Source: Actinospica durhamensis
GTDB taxonomy: Bacteria; Actinomycetota; Actinomycetes; Streptomycetales; Catenulisporaceae
Length of the DNA stretch: 64,000 nt
NCBI RefSeq assembly: GCF_018139695.1
Contig: NZ_JAGSOG010000011.1
Coordinates: forward strand, 1-64,000
Reading direction: 5' to 3'
Shown: positions 32,116 through 40,270 of the stretch, piece after piece
Layout: each line of letters starts with the position of its first letter
Numbering within the stretch: position 1 is the stretch's first letter
Translations under genes and position numbers: made by a program
Notes under the pieces: model-generated
The model's input: the letters and a program-made list of their open reading frames with translations, nothing else
Databases searched by the model: none
Told to the model about the DNA's origin: nothing

Positions 32116-33368
32116 TTCGTGCCCTGCTTCGCCGCGTCCGCCTCGAGCACGCTCGCGGTCACCGGCCCGAGGAACATCCGGCCGTCGTCCGTGATCAGTA
32201 CCGTGAGCACGCTCGTCGAGTACAGCTTGCCGGTGCCGAACGCGCCGCTGACCGTCTTACCCGAGCCGAGCAGGGTGTCGAGGTATCCGCTGACGCCGCC
32301 GCTGAACAGCTGCTGGCTTCCGCCGTCGGACTCCGGCGAGGTGGCGGAGCTCTGGCTGGACTGGACCTCGCGACCGGTGGAGGACAGAGCCTGGTTCAGT
32401 TCGGCGAGGCTGACGCCGTGCAGCTCCACCGCGGTCAGCCAGCCGGTGCCGAGGACCTGCGGGTCGAGGCTCTGCCCGCTCTCCGCGGCGGGCGACTTGG
32501 CGCTGCCGGACTGGCTGCCGTCGAGCGGACTGACGGTCGCGCCCTTCGGCGGGGTGAAGTCGAACCGGGAAGCCGCCGGCGCGGTCAGGTCCACCTGCGT
32601 GAAGGAGAGCTCGAAGAACGGCGTGGCCGAGGCGACCGGGTAGAGCGCCACGCCCAGCGGGGCGCCGGTGGCGGAGTCCACCGAGATCTCCACCTGGCCG
32701 ATGAGCGAACCCTGCTGCTTGGGCTGGAGTACCAGCAGGTACGCCGAGCGTCCCGCGACCGAGCGCGGCGAGCCGACGCTGACCTGCGTCGTCGGCGAGA
32801 TCGCGGCGAGCAGCTGCTGGGCGAGCGCCTGCGGAGTCAGGTTCTCGAGCGACTGTTCCTTCTTCTGCTCGGCCTGCTTGCGCGCGTCGAGCTTCTTGGC
32901 CTGGGCGGAGGAGCTGTCCTCGGTGCCCTCGCCGACCGCGTTCGTCTCGCTGTCGTAGGTCCAGATCTGCTTGCCGTTGTGAATGAGGTCGTATTCGGAC
33001 AACTGGTCCATCAGGGCGATGCGCTGCTGCGTCTGGCCGTTCACCGCGACCTGCAGCAGGTGCGTGCCGCTGATCAGGGACAGCGGGTTGGCGCTGCCGA
33101 GCAGGTCGTCCGGCAGCGCCGGCAGCCCGAGGTTCGCGGTCACGCTGACCGTGCCGGAGAACGCGTCCACGTGCGAGTCGGCGATCCGGGTCAGCAGTTG
33201 CTGCGCGGAGATCGACGGCAGCGAGGGCGCGGCGCTGGCGAGCGTCGGCGCGAGGGCCGCGTTTCCGGCGATCACGGCGACCACCGACAGCGGCACGAGA
33301 GCACGGACGCCGCCGCGGCGGTACCAGGTCTTGCTCGTCTTGGTCGTCTCGTTCATAGACACCATCAC
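32112..33368 (-). CDS. Secreted LolA/RseB-like lipid-binding domain protein
   Basis: 418 aa. N-terminal signal peptide (Arg pair, hydrophobic stretch about 22-45, ending ASAAP). The core (about 50-260) resembles the LolA/LppX/RseB fold: ISAQQLLTRIADSHVDAFSG start and a long run of alternating strands. A low-complexity Gln/Lys-rich segment interrupts it. Start is uncertain among GTG 33368, ATG 33365 and ATG 33356. It overlaps the ABC ATPase gene by 4 nt, so a periplasm-side partner of that transporter is likely. Confidence 0.75.
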   Translation of the reverse strand: MMVSMNETTKTSKTWYRRGGVRALVPLSVVAVIAGNAALAPTLASAAPSLPSISAQQLLTRIADSHVDAFSGTVSVTANLGLPALPDDLLGSANPLSLISGTHLLQVAVNGQTQQRIALMDQLSEYDLIHNGKQIWTYDSETNAVGEGTEDSSSAQAKKLDARKQAEQKKEQSLENLTPQALAQQLLAAISPTTQVSVGSPRSVAGRSAYLLVLQPKQQGSLIGQVEISVDSATGAPLGVALYPVASATPFFELSFTQVDLTAPAASRFDFTPPKGATVSPLDGSQSGSAKSPAAESGQSLDPQVLGTGWLTAVELHGVSLAELNQALSSTGREVQSSQSSATSPESDGGSQQLFSGGVSGYLDTLLGSGKTVSGAFGTGKLYSTSVLTVLITDDGRMFLGPVTASVLEADAAKQGTK

Positions 33369-33405
33369 AGCACTGATCCAGTGTCGCGGGATCCGACCGA
33401 GGGCC

Positions 33406-34647
33406 CTAGTTCACGTCATCCTCACGACGGACCCGGCTCACCCGTTCGGCCGCGAGCCGGGGCAGGAGCGAACGGTGCGCCAGATCCACCCCGAGCCCGA
33501 GGCCGAAGACCGCGAGCAGGAAGACCTGCACGTAGAGCCGGGAGCCCTGGGAGGCCAACGGGTGCGCCAGCGCCGAGCCGATGCCGGTGAGCGCCGCGGC
33601 CGAGACCAGCGCCGCGAGCAGCCGCTCGCCGCGCCACAGCAGCACCAACCCGGCCACCACCAGCAGCGGCAGGATCGGATCGCCCCCGTAGAGCCGGCCC
33701 AGGCTGGCGATGTAACGGCCGATCAGGGACAGCCAGTGCCCGTACAGGTCGCCGGGCACCGCGTGGGTGAAGTGGTCGGAGAACGTGTCGGTGAGCGACT
33801 CGCGGAAGCCGGGCCAGCCCAACAGCATCGGGATCACCGTGAGGATGACGAAGGCCCCGGCGTGGTAGCCCGCGAGGCGGATCGTGCGCCGGGTGCGCAG
33901 CTCCTCGGGGCCGAGCAGGGCCAGCACGAACAGGCACCCGGCCAGGCACACGGCCTGGAGGGAGAAGGTGGAGTAGCGGATGAGCAGCCCGGCCGCATAG
34001 GCGAGTGTGCTGACGACGAGTCCGGCGACGACGCGGCCGCGCAGCACCAGGACCGAGCCGACCAGCAACACGAGCGTGCACGCCAGCGTGACCCCCTCGG
34101 TCAGGTCCTGCTGGAGCCAGAAGAACGTGGGCAGGCAGTAGAGCGCGACCATCGAGCCCAGCGACCCGGCCACGCCGAGCCCGGCCAGCCGCGCCAGCAG
34201 CAGGCACAGCCACCCGGCCGCGATCGTCACCAGCCAGGCGACCACCGCGAGCCCCGCGTTCAGGCCGAGGACCGCGGCGAACGGCGCGACCAGCAGCGGA
34301 TACCCGGGCCGGGCGTCGAAGATCGCGTTGTACCGCGCGGTGTTCGGGGCCAGCCCGCCGATCCTCGTCCAACCCGCGACGCACGTCGCCGCGTGGGTCG
34401 CGCCGCCGCTGGTGCGGGCCTCGTCGGCGCAGTACCAGTGCAGCGCGATCGACCGCGCCTCGGCCGCGTCGTGCCCGAGGATCCGTTCGATGGTCGCGAC
34501 GTAGCGGTAGGTGTCGTTCCAGGTCGTCTGCTGCCGCTGCGGATCGAGCGCGACGAGCAGCCCGACCAGCAGCGTGATGAGCAGCCCGCCGCCCACCAGG
34601 ATCCCCGTCGCGCCCGTGCCCCGTCCCGTACCCCGTCCCATGGCCAC
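33406..34647 (-). CDS. Polytopic membrane protein, possible GT-C glycosyltransferase
   Basis: 413 aa with about ten hydrophobic segments. After the first segment an extracytoplasmic loop contains NDTYRYVATIERILG and an acidic stretch, resembling the catalytic first loop of GT-C mannosyl/arabinosyl transferases. The match is by layout only; I would not assign a sugar. It lies 37 nt upstream of the LolA-like gene on the same strand and may belong to that operon. Confidence 0.6.
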   Translation of the reverse strand: MAMGRGTGRGTGATGILVGGGLLITLLVGLLVALDPQRQQTTWNDTYRYVATIERILGHDAAEARSIALHWYCADEARTSGGATHAATCVAGWTRIGGLAPNTARYNAIFDARPGYPLLVAPFAAVLGLNAGLAVVAWLVTIAAGWLCLLLARLAGLGVAGSLGSMVALYCLPTFFWLQQDLTEGVTLACTLVLLVGSVLVLRGRVVAGLVVSTLAYAAGLLIRYSTFSLQAVCLAGCLFVLALLGPEELRTRRTIRLAGYHAGAFVILTVIPMLLGWPGFRESLTDTFSDHFTHAVPGDLYGHWLSLIGRYIASLGRLYGGDPILPLLVVAGLVLLWRGERLLAALVSAAALTGIGSALAHPLASQGSRLYVQVFLLAVFGLGLGVDLAHRSLLPRLAAERVSRVRREDDVN

Positions 34648-34673
34648 ATCAGGACGCTATCGGACATATATGA

Positions 34674-35264
34674 CTATTCGTCAGTCGAGGCAGCCGAACG
34701 GGTCAGCCGGCGCAGCACCACGCCGCAGGTCAAGGCATACGAATGCTGAAGAAGGGGGACGAGCGGCCCGGCCGCCCTGGTGTACCACTTCGCCCCCACG
34801 CTGAAGGCCCTGACGGTCAGCCAGACCGCGCCGCGCTGGTCGGGCTCGCCGGCCTCGGGGCCGCCGCCGCTTGGCCCGCCGTCGTCCGGCCCGTCCCACT
34901 CGACCAGGAACATCTCCTCGCCGCGCTCCGGATGCCCCCGCAGCGTCCCGTACGCGAAGCCCCGGCGCCGCGGCTCGTCCACCGCCCACACCACCTCGCA
35001 CGGCGCCGATATACCCAGCCAGGCCGGACGGGTCAGCCCGAGCCGCACCGTCACCCGCGCGCCGGGCTCGGCCCGCGCCCGATCCGCGCGCGGTCGCACG
35101 TGCATCCCGGCGTGCAGCCGCCAGTCGAGCACCGCCTCGCCCGCCACCGCGAACGCCCGCTCCCCCGTCCCCACCCGCATCCGGTGCTCCAGATACCGGT
35201 AGCCGCTCGGCGGCGGCCCGGCGCCCCTGGTGGTCCCCACCTCCGGATATGTGAATCCGCTCAT
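34674..35264 (-). CDS. DUF1990 family protein
   Basis: 196 aa. It begins MSGFTYPEVGTTRGAGPPPS and contains YRYLEHRMRVGTGERAF and AVLDWRLHAGM, all characteristic of DUF1990, a widespread actinobacterial domain of unknown function. The ATG at 35264 is chosen from the family start; longer in-frame starts add Arg/Gly-rich sequence across a hairpin. It is the last chromosome-like gene before the accessory region. Confidence 0.85.
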   Translation of the reverse strand: MSGFTYPEVGTTRGAGPPPSGYRYLEHRMRVGTGERAFAVAGEAVLDWRLHAGMHVRPRADRARAEPGARVTVRLGLTRPAWLGISAPCEVVWAVDEPRRRGFAYGTLRGHPERGEEMFLVEWDGPDDGGPSGGGPEAGEPDQRGAVWLTVRAFSVGAKWYTRAAGPLVPLLQHSYALTCGVVLRRLTRSAASTDE

Positions 35265-35574
35265 ACGCCGAGCATAGAAGTGGCCTGGTGCGGCCGGGAC
35301 GTCGCCCCCGGCCGCACCAGGCCCCCGCGTACACCGCTCACCCCGCTCGAGCTGCTCGCGCCACCCGAGCGCAGCCCGCGTCAGATGCTCAGCGGTAGTT
35401 CGTGTACTACCTCCAGCCTTTCCATGACCTGCCAAAGGCTATGGAACGAGGCCCTGAAGTGCAGAAACGGCTGTCGATAACTGCCAACGTCTTCCGGCAA
35501 CTTCCATTGTCGAGTGCCCTTGTTGTGCCCTCTACAGGGCGCTGCATAGTAGTGCATGGAGACGTCGGATGGAT
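35265..35574. other. Junction region, no confident gene
   Basis: Contains the 17-bp hairpin, then about 200 bp of lower GC than its surroundings (from about 35,395). A 58-codon minus-strand ORF (35557-35381, ending LEVVHELPLSI) is open here but shows weak third-position GC bias, so I do not count it as a gene. A short palindrome GCCCT-CTAC-AGGGC lies at 35528-35541. An attachment site could be here; none is identifiable. Confidence 0.4.
35282..35323. terminator. Strong hairpin at the left edge of the accessory region
   Basis: A perfect 17-bp inverted repeat (35282-35298 with 35307-35323), 8-nt loop. It would stop minus-strand transcription coming from the RHH-like gene before DUF1990, or be the terminator of a gene cut off by integration. 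Confidence 0.7.
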
Positions 35575-35790
35575 CTACGCGGTCCCGTCCGCAGACGGGA
35601 CCGTCTCGCCGACGACGTCTGGACGGCTCGGGAGCTCGGCGTCGGGGCGCCTGACGAACCATTCGATGAACTGGCGACACAGGTGCGATCTGTCGTGCCC
35701 GACGACTCGTGCCGCGGCCTCGAACTCGTTCCATAGCTCGTCGCTGATGCCGCGCAGCCCTCGGACGGCGTGCTTGTGCTGGTTCACCAT
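35575..35790 (-). CDS. Small ribbon-helix-helix-like DNA-binding protein
   Basis: 71 aa. Residues 8-50 fit a CopG/Arc-type RHH pattern: a short strand, then SDELWNEFEAAARVVG and DRSHLCRQFIEWFV helices. No catalytic motif. The start ATG lies 17 nt from a palindromic site, and a second palindrome lies 50 nt away, so it is a likely self-regulating repressor of the element's plus-strand operon, comparable in position to Kor proteins of AICEs. Confidence 0.65.
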   Translation of the reverse strand: MVNQHKHAVRGLRGISDELWNEFEAAARVVGHDRSHLCRQFIEWFVRRPDAELPSRPDVVGETVPSADGTA

Positions 35791-35806
35791 GCGCGAATCC
35801 TCTCAA

Positions 35807-35820
35807 GGTGGTTGACCACC
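35807..35820. promoter_or_regulatory. Operator palindrome 1
   Basis: GGTGGT-TG-ACCACC, arms of 6 bp. It contains TTGACC reading toward the plus-strand operon, a possible -35 element. Confidence 0.6.
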
Positions 35821-35840
35821 CGTCAAGGTTGTGCTTCACT

Positions 35841-35860
35841 AGAGGTGGTCAACCACCTCT
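35841..35860. promoter_or_regulatory. Operator palindrome 2
   Basis: AGAGGTGGT-CA-ACCACCTCT, a perfect 20-bp palindrome apart from the central pair. Its core equals palindrome 1. The two centres are 37 bp apart. It carries TTGACC on the minus strand, toward the RHH-like gene. Confidence 0.7.
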
Positions 35861-35958
35861 GATCAGCACTTTAGATCGGAAAGCAAAGCGGCCCAAGACC
35901 GAAGTAGCAGCTCCGGTCAAGGGCCTGGGACCGAACCCTTCTCTCGAAAGGGACGACC

Positions 35959-36345
35959 TTGTCCACGAAGACTAGTGGCACTCTTGCCGCACGCGCATCC
36001 CGCGCCACGCACCTTTCCCTCGTCCGCGAACCGTCCGCCGTCGCCGACATCCCGGTCCCGGACGACCTGCCGGACGACCCGCGCCGCGCCTACCGGCTCG
36101 GCCGGCTCACCACGCTCGTGGAGGCGCTCGACGAGCGCACCCGGGCCGCCGCGAACCTCCAGAAGTTCGAGTCGATGAGCTTCGCCGAGCTCGAGAAGCT
36201 CATCGAGGTCCTCGGCTGGTTCCGCGACGCGGCCCGCCCGTCGCTGCGGCTGGTCGACGAGCGCGACGACATCGCCCCGATCGTCGAGGCCGCGCTCTCC
36301 GAGATCCGTCCGGTCAAGGACGAGACCGCCGGGGTGACGGCATGA
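35959..36345 (+). CDS. Hypothetical protein, first gene of the plus-strand element operon
   Basis: 128 aa, mostly helical and charged, no family recognised. TTG start with AAAGGGA upstream. The C-terminal 60 residues (MSFAELEKLIEVLGWFRDAA) may form a small helical domain. Its stop overlaps the next ATG by 4 nt, the first of many such couplings. Confidence 0.6.
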   Translation: MSTKTSGTLAARASRATHLSLVREPSAVADIPVPDDLPDDPRRAYRLGRLTTLVEALDERTRAAANLQKFESMSFAELEKLIEVLGWFRDAARPSLRLVDERDDIAPIVEAALSEIRPVKDETAGVTA

Positions 36346-37121
36346 CCATCATGATGCCGGGCCTGATCCAGGCCGTCCGTGACGCCGCGCAGGGCCACTA
36401 CGCGTGGTGCAACCTCGGCGAACATGATTATGAGACGCCGGAGCACGAGGCCCAGCTGTGCAAGTCCTCGTCCACGGTCCGTTTCCCGCGCCCTTTCCCG
36501 AACGGCGACGAGGTGCGCTCGTTCGAGGTCGAGCTCGCCGGCTCCCCGGCCGACGTCGCCCACAACGTGCCCGTGCCGCTCGCGTCGCTCGGGTTCAACG
36601 GCCAGATCCCCGGCTGGGACATGGAGCCGTGGAAGCTCATCCCGCTGGCGATGACGCTGCTCTCGGCCGAGGCCCGCTCGCGCGGCGACCTGGCGATGGA
36701 GCGGGCGTACCTGGACGCGGCGAACGAGGCGATCGACGCCCGCGTGATCGAGGTCGAGCACGCGAAGGACACGGTCGCGCAGCCGCCGCACCACTGGTCG
36801 CAGGGCCCGTTCTCCTACGTCATGGGCGGAAACCCGGACGACGGGGTCATGACCTGGGACGAGTACCAGGCCGCGCAGGAGACCGACGGGACGCCGCTCA
36901 CCGACTGGGAGCGGGAACTGATCGAGAACTCGAACCCGGTCGAGAACGACTTCGGCCCGGGCGTGCCGCGGTTCGTCGTGCAGCACACCACGCCCGGCCA
37001 CTGGCAGCTCACCTCGATCGAGACGGGCAAGTCCGTCGACGGCATCGACTACACCAGCTTCGACACCGCCCGCGCCGAGCGGGACCTGCGCAACGCCGAG
37101 CAGGCCGGCGGTGCCCGATGA
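36342..37121 (+). CDS. DUF6907-like hypothetical protein
   Basis: 259 aa. A Trp-Cys/His segment (HYAWCNLGEHDYETPEHEAQ) and following strands recall DUF6907 proteins that are common in Streptomyces integrative elements; the match is weak. The middle (MTLLSAEARSRGDLAMERAY) is helical. Overlaps its neighbours by 4 nt on both sides. Confidence 0.55.
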   Translation: MTIMMPGLIQAVRDAAQGHYAWCNLGEHDYETPEHEAQLCKSSSTVRFPRPFPNGDEVRSFEVELAGSPADVAHNVPVPLASLGFNGQIPGWDMEPWKLIPLAMTLLSAEARSRGDLAMERAYLDAANEAIDARVIEVEHAKDTVAQPPHHWSQGPFSYVMGGNPDDGVMTWDEYQAAQETDGTPLTDWERELIENSNPVENDFGPGVPRFVVQHTTPGHWQLTSIETGKSVDGIDYTSFDTARAERDLRNAEQAGGAR

Positions 37122-38233
37122 CCGTCATTCCGGAGCACGGCCTGACCGGCGAGCAGCTCGACCTGCTCATGCGGCCGCTCAACGGCAACCGGGTCCAGGA
37201 GCACAAGGGGCAGGCGCACCTCGAAGCGTGGGATGTGAGGCGCTGGTTGACCCGCGTGTTCGGGTTCACCGGGTGGAAAGACGAGATCCTCTCGCTCGAC
37301 CTGGTGCACGAGTCCGTGTGGCCGTGGGTCGACGGCAAGACCGGCGAGCCGGTACCGGGCAAGCACCGGGCGACGGTGGTCTACCGGGTCACGCTCCGCC
37401 TCGTCGTGAAGGACGTGCACGGCCGGGAGCTGAACTCCTGGGAGGACGTGGCGACCGGCGAGGCGATCAATCAGGCCTCGGTCGGTGACGCGCACGACCT
37501 GGCCGTGAAGGCCGCGGTGTCGCAGGCCCTGAAGCGGTGCGCGGTGAACCTGGGCGACCAGTTCGGGCTCTCGCTGTACAACGACGGCGGCACGGCGCCT
37601 GTGATCGTGCGGACGGTCGGGCACCCGAACGTGCCGAAGCCCGGCGCCGAGCAGCCGGCGGTGGAGGACGCGCCCGTGGTCGGCGGGGAGTTCGCCGAGC
37701 AGGCGTGTTCTGAGACCTCACCTCAGCCGGAAGCGACCGCACAGCCGGACGTGTCCTTCTGGGACACCGACGAGGGCAAGCACCTGATGAAGGTCCTCCA
37801 CACGGTGATCGCGGCGAAGTACGGGCCGAAGGGCGACGCCGAGCGGCACGCCGCATTCTCGAAGTTCACCGGCCGTCAGATCACCTCGGCGAAGCAGCTG
37901 ACGCGGGACGAGGTCGAGAACTTCATCGCGGCGCTGCGCCAGCAGCCCGACTACGCCAAGCCCCAGCCCGCGCCGGCGGACGAGAACGCGAACTTCCGCA
38001 TCGCCGAGCAGCTCGCCCAGCTCCCGCAGACCGACCCGGCCGAGCAGCTCGAGGAAGACCTGCGCGACGCGGTCGAGAGTTCGGACAACAAGTTCGAGCT
38101 CGACGCCGCGATGAACGCCGCCACGGACGCCCGCAACGCCGGGAAGCTCTCCGCCGAGCAGTACACGCGACTGACCGCCGCAGCCGATCAGCGGGCCGCC
38201 CGAGGCAGGCAGTTGGCAGGTGCTGCCGTATGA
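37118..38233 (+). CDS. Rad52/Rad22-family single-strand annealing protein
   Basis: 371 aa. Residues about 5-165 carry the Rad52-like core: GWKDEILSLDLV, VVYRVTLRLVVKDVHGREL, and above all VGDAHDLAVKAAVSQALKRCA followed by NLGDQFGLSLYNDG, the hallmark of this fold. The C-terminal half is acidic and helical, probably an interaction arm. Such annealing proteins act in plasmid and phage recombination and support replication or integration of the element. Coupled to both neighbours by ATGA overlaps. Confidence 0.85.
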   Translation: MTVIPEHGLTGEQLDLLMRPLNGNRVQEHKGQAHLEAWDVRRWLTRVFGFTGWKDEILSLDLVHESVWPWVDGKTGEPVPGKHRATVVYRVTLRLVVKDVHGRELNSWEDVATGEAINQASVGDAHDLAVKAAVSQALKRCAVNLGDQFGLSLYNDGGTAPVIVRTVGHPNVPKPGAEQPAVEDAPVVGGEFAEQACSETSPQPEATAQPDVSFWDTDEGKHLMKVLHTVIAAKYGPKGDAERHAAFSKFTGRQITSAKQLTRDEVENFIAALRQQPDYAKPQPAPADENANFRIAEQLAQLPQTDPAEQLEEDLRDAVESSDNKFELDAAMNAATDARNAGKLSAEQYTRLTAAADQRAARGRQLAGAAV

Positions 38234-38634
38234 GCACCATGGCCCTCGACACGCTCGTCAACGCCCTCGAGATCCGCGCCGTGGGCAACAGCAGCCCGAG
38301 CCGGGCCCGCTCCTGGCTGACCCAGGTCCTCGAGGCCGCCGGCACTTCACAGGACACGATCGACACCGCCCTCCTGGCCGTCTCGGAGCTGGTGACGAAC
38401 GCCGTGGTGCACACGGACTCGGCGCGGATCCTCGTCTCGGCCCAGGTGGTCGACGGCGGTGTCCGCCTGGTCGTGCACGACGACGACGCGCCGGCCGACT
38501 GGCAGGGGCCGAGCCGTGGGCTGGCCGAGCGGGGTCGCGGACTGCTCCTCATCCAGGCGCTCGCCGCCGAGTTCGACATCGACCGGCACACGGCCGGCAC
38601 GACCGTGACTTGCCTGATTCCGATGGCTGCCTGA
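38230..38634 (+). CDS. HATPase_c_2 (RsbW-like) ATP-binding protein
   Basis: 134 aa. GHKL ATPase of the anti-sigma/serine-kinase type: N-box SELVTNAVVHTDS with the Mg-binding Asn and the His both present, VVHDDDAP at the G1 position, and GRGLLLIQALA as G2. Many such proteins occur singly in actinomycetes. Its presence inside a conjugation operon is notable; the target is unknown. Translationally coupled. Confidence 0.85.
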   Translation: MSTMALDTLVNALEIRAVGNSSPSRARSWLTQVLEAAGTSQDTIDTALLAVSELVTNAVVHTDSARILVSAQVVDGGVRLVVHDDDAPADWQGPSRGLAERGRGLLLIQALAAEFDIDRHTAGTTVTCLIPMAA

Positions 38635-38837
38635 TGGCCGCCACCACTACCGCCGTGCCTGCCCCTTCGGGGGCGGGCTCGGCCCCGGCCGGGCTGACCC
38701 CGGCTCAGACCCGGGCGTGGGAGCGCCTGCAGGCCGCGCGTGCCGCGATGGCCCAGGTCCCGCCGCTCGACCCCGAATTCCTCGCCGCAGAGCGCTCGTA
38801 CGAGCGGCTCCGGCGGCTGAACGGAGACGAATCATGA
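38634..38837 (+). CDS. Small hypothetical protein
   Basis: 67 aa, starting at the ATG that overlaps the preceding TGA by one base. N-terminus Ala/Pro/Thr-rich, then one amphipathic helix (RAWERLQAARAAMAQVPPLD). No family recognised. Confidence 0.6.
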   Translation: MAATTTAVPAPSGAGSAPAGLTPAQTRAWERLQAARAAMAQVPPLDPEFLAAERSYERLRRLNGDES

Positions 38838-39289
38838 GCATCACCGACGTGGCGCCGGTCATCGCGGCCGAGCGCATCTTCCCGACCTGCATCCACTGGT
38901 GTGGATGGCACTGGGCCGAGGACACGCCCGAGGAGCCCGGCTGCTGCTGGGCGCAGGACGTGCAGGTCGACGGCGTGGTCGAGGTCATGGCGACCTACGA
39001 CGAGCACCGCACCCGCAACCACTACGAGTGGCCCAAGAACGATGAGGGCGGCAGCGACTACGCCGCCGAGCCCGTCGTCACTCAGGAGCCGCTCCCGCCG
39101 CTGCTGATCACCGCGTTCCGCGCGGACCTGCCCAGCTTCGACGAGGGCATCGAGTTCGCCTCGATCGAGGCCGCCGAGGCGACCGCGCACAGCATCTTGG
39201 CGATGGTCGCCCGGATCCGCGGCGACGAGCAGCTCGCCCAAGTCCACCTGACCGCCGGCATTACCGCCGCGACGGAGGCGGGTCGATGA
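38834..39289 (+). CDS. DUF6907-like hypothetical protein
   Basis: 151 aa. Cys/Trp/His-rich start (CIHWCGWHWAEDTPEEPGCC) that could bind zinc, then an acidic middle and a helical end. The layout resembles the 259-aa protein earlier in this operon. ATGA-coupled to its upstream neighbour and to the next gene. Confidence 0.55.
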   Translation: MSITDVAPVIAAERIFPTCIHWCGWHWAEDTPEEPGCCWAQDVQVDGVVEVMATYDEHRTRNHYEWPKNDEGGSDYAAEPVVTQEPLPPLLITAFRADLPSFDEGIEFASIEAAEATAHSILAMVARIRGDEQLAQVHLTAGITAATEAGR

Positions 39290-39819
39290 ACGGGCCCTAC
39301 GAGACGAGCCGCGAGGCGTACGACGCCGCGCGGGTACTGCGGGAAGCCGTGGCCGCAGCCGACCCCGGCGGCTCGATGACCCAGAACGTGATCGCCGCGA
39401 GGTCGACGGCACGCACCCAGTACGTGCGTGGCGTCCTCGAGGTCTACGGCGTCCAGCTCGCCGCGTACGACAAGCGGATGGCCGAATGGCTCGCGGGCTG
39501 GGACGTCGAGACGATCCAGACCATCACGGCATGGATCGCACGGGCGTATGCCGCCGGCCAGGACGCGCTGCGCGAGGAGATCACTGACCTGAACGCCCGG
39601 ATCGCCAAGCTCGAGGCCGAGGCCGCCGGTCACGTCCCGCCGCTGCCCGTCGACCTCGAGGCGTGCGGCCGGTGCGCCGTGCCGTTCGACCCGGCCGACA
39701 CGGCGTTCGACGGCCGCGCCCGGTACGCCAAGACCCTGTTCTGTCGCGGCTGCGTGGACCAGTGCCACGAAGCCGACGCCGACCACCGCTGCATCATCTG
39801 CATGGGCGGTGCCCGATGA
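39286..39819 (+). CDS. Hypothetical protein with C-terminal zinc-ribbon
   Basis: 177 aa. The N-terminal 95 residues (GPYETSREAYDAARVLRE onwards) are paralogous to the whole next protein. A short coiled coil (about 95-115) and a C-terminal Cys-rich region follow, with CGRC, CRGC and CIIC pairs and nearby His, probably binding zinc. Function unknown. Coupled to both neighbours by 4-nt overlaps. Confidence 0.65.
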   Translation: MNGPYETSREAYDAARVLREAVAAADPGGSMTQNVIAARSTARTQYVRGVLEVYGVQLAAYDKRMAEWLAGWDVETIQTITAWIARAYAAGQDALREEITDLNARIAKLEAEAAGHVPPLPVDLEACGRCAVPFDPADTAFDGRARYAKTLFCRGCVDQCHEADADHRCIICMGGAR

Positions 39820-40121
39820 CCGCGCTCAGTCAGCCGCTCGGGCCGTTCGACACGTACGCGCAAGCGACGGACGCCGCGGCCGTGCTCCACGTCGAGCTCG
39901 ACCTGCTGCGCCTGTCCGGCCGCACCCCGAATCAGGTCCGGATGATGCAGCGTGGCGCCCGGCGCCGCTACATCACCAAGCACCTGCGGGCCGCGCACGT
40001 CGAGCTCGGCCAGTACGACAAGGCGATCGTCATGTGGGTCGCGTCGGTCGCGGACGAGTCCCCGGAAGTCCTCGTGACCATCCTCGGATGGGTCCTGCGA
40101 TCCAAGGGAGTCAAGCGATGA
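39816..40121 (+). CDS. Hypothetical protein, paralog of the preceding gene's N-terminus
   Basis: 101 aa. GPFDTYAQATDAAAVLHVEL, RRYITKHLRAAHVELGQYDK and VLVTILGWVLR align with the start of the preceding protein, so the pair arose by tandem duplication and one copy gained or lost a zinc-ribbon. Function unknown. Confidence 0.65.
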   Translation: MTALSQPLGPFDTYAQATDAAAVLHVELDLLRLSGRTPNQVRMMQRGARRRYITKHLRAAHVELGQYDKAIVMWVASVADESPEVLVTILGWVLRSKGVKR

Positions 40122-40270
40122 CCGCCGAGGAGCACCTGGCCGAGGCCGAGAAGCTGCTGCAGACGGCCCACGGCGCGGGAGGCAACCACGCCCGTGTGAC
40201 CGCGCTCGCGGCCCTCTCGACCGCCCACGCCACCATCGCGCAGGCCAAGCGGAAGGAGACGAAGCGATGA
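40118..40270 (+). CDS. Small hypothetical protein
   Basis: 50 aa, one predicted helical hairpin (EEHLAEAEKLLQTAHG / RVTALAALSTAHATIAQAKR). ATGA overlaps at both ends support its translation. Short TPR-like proteins of this kind are common in actinomycete integrative elements. Confidence 0.6.
   Translation: MTAEEHLAEAEKLLQTAHGAGGNHARVTALAALSTAHATIAQAKRKETKR

Noticed and set aside
35381-35557. 58-codon minus-strand ORF ending LEVVHELPLSI
   Set aside because: Protein-like wording but weak third-position GC bias, no ribosome-binding site, and a competing plus-strand ORF across the same bases. Left as unassigned junction sequence.
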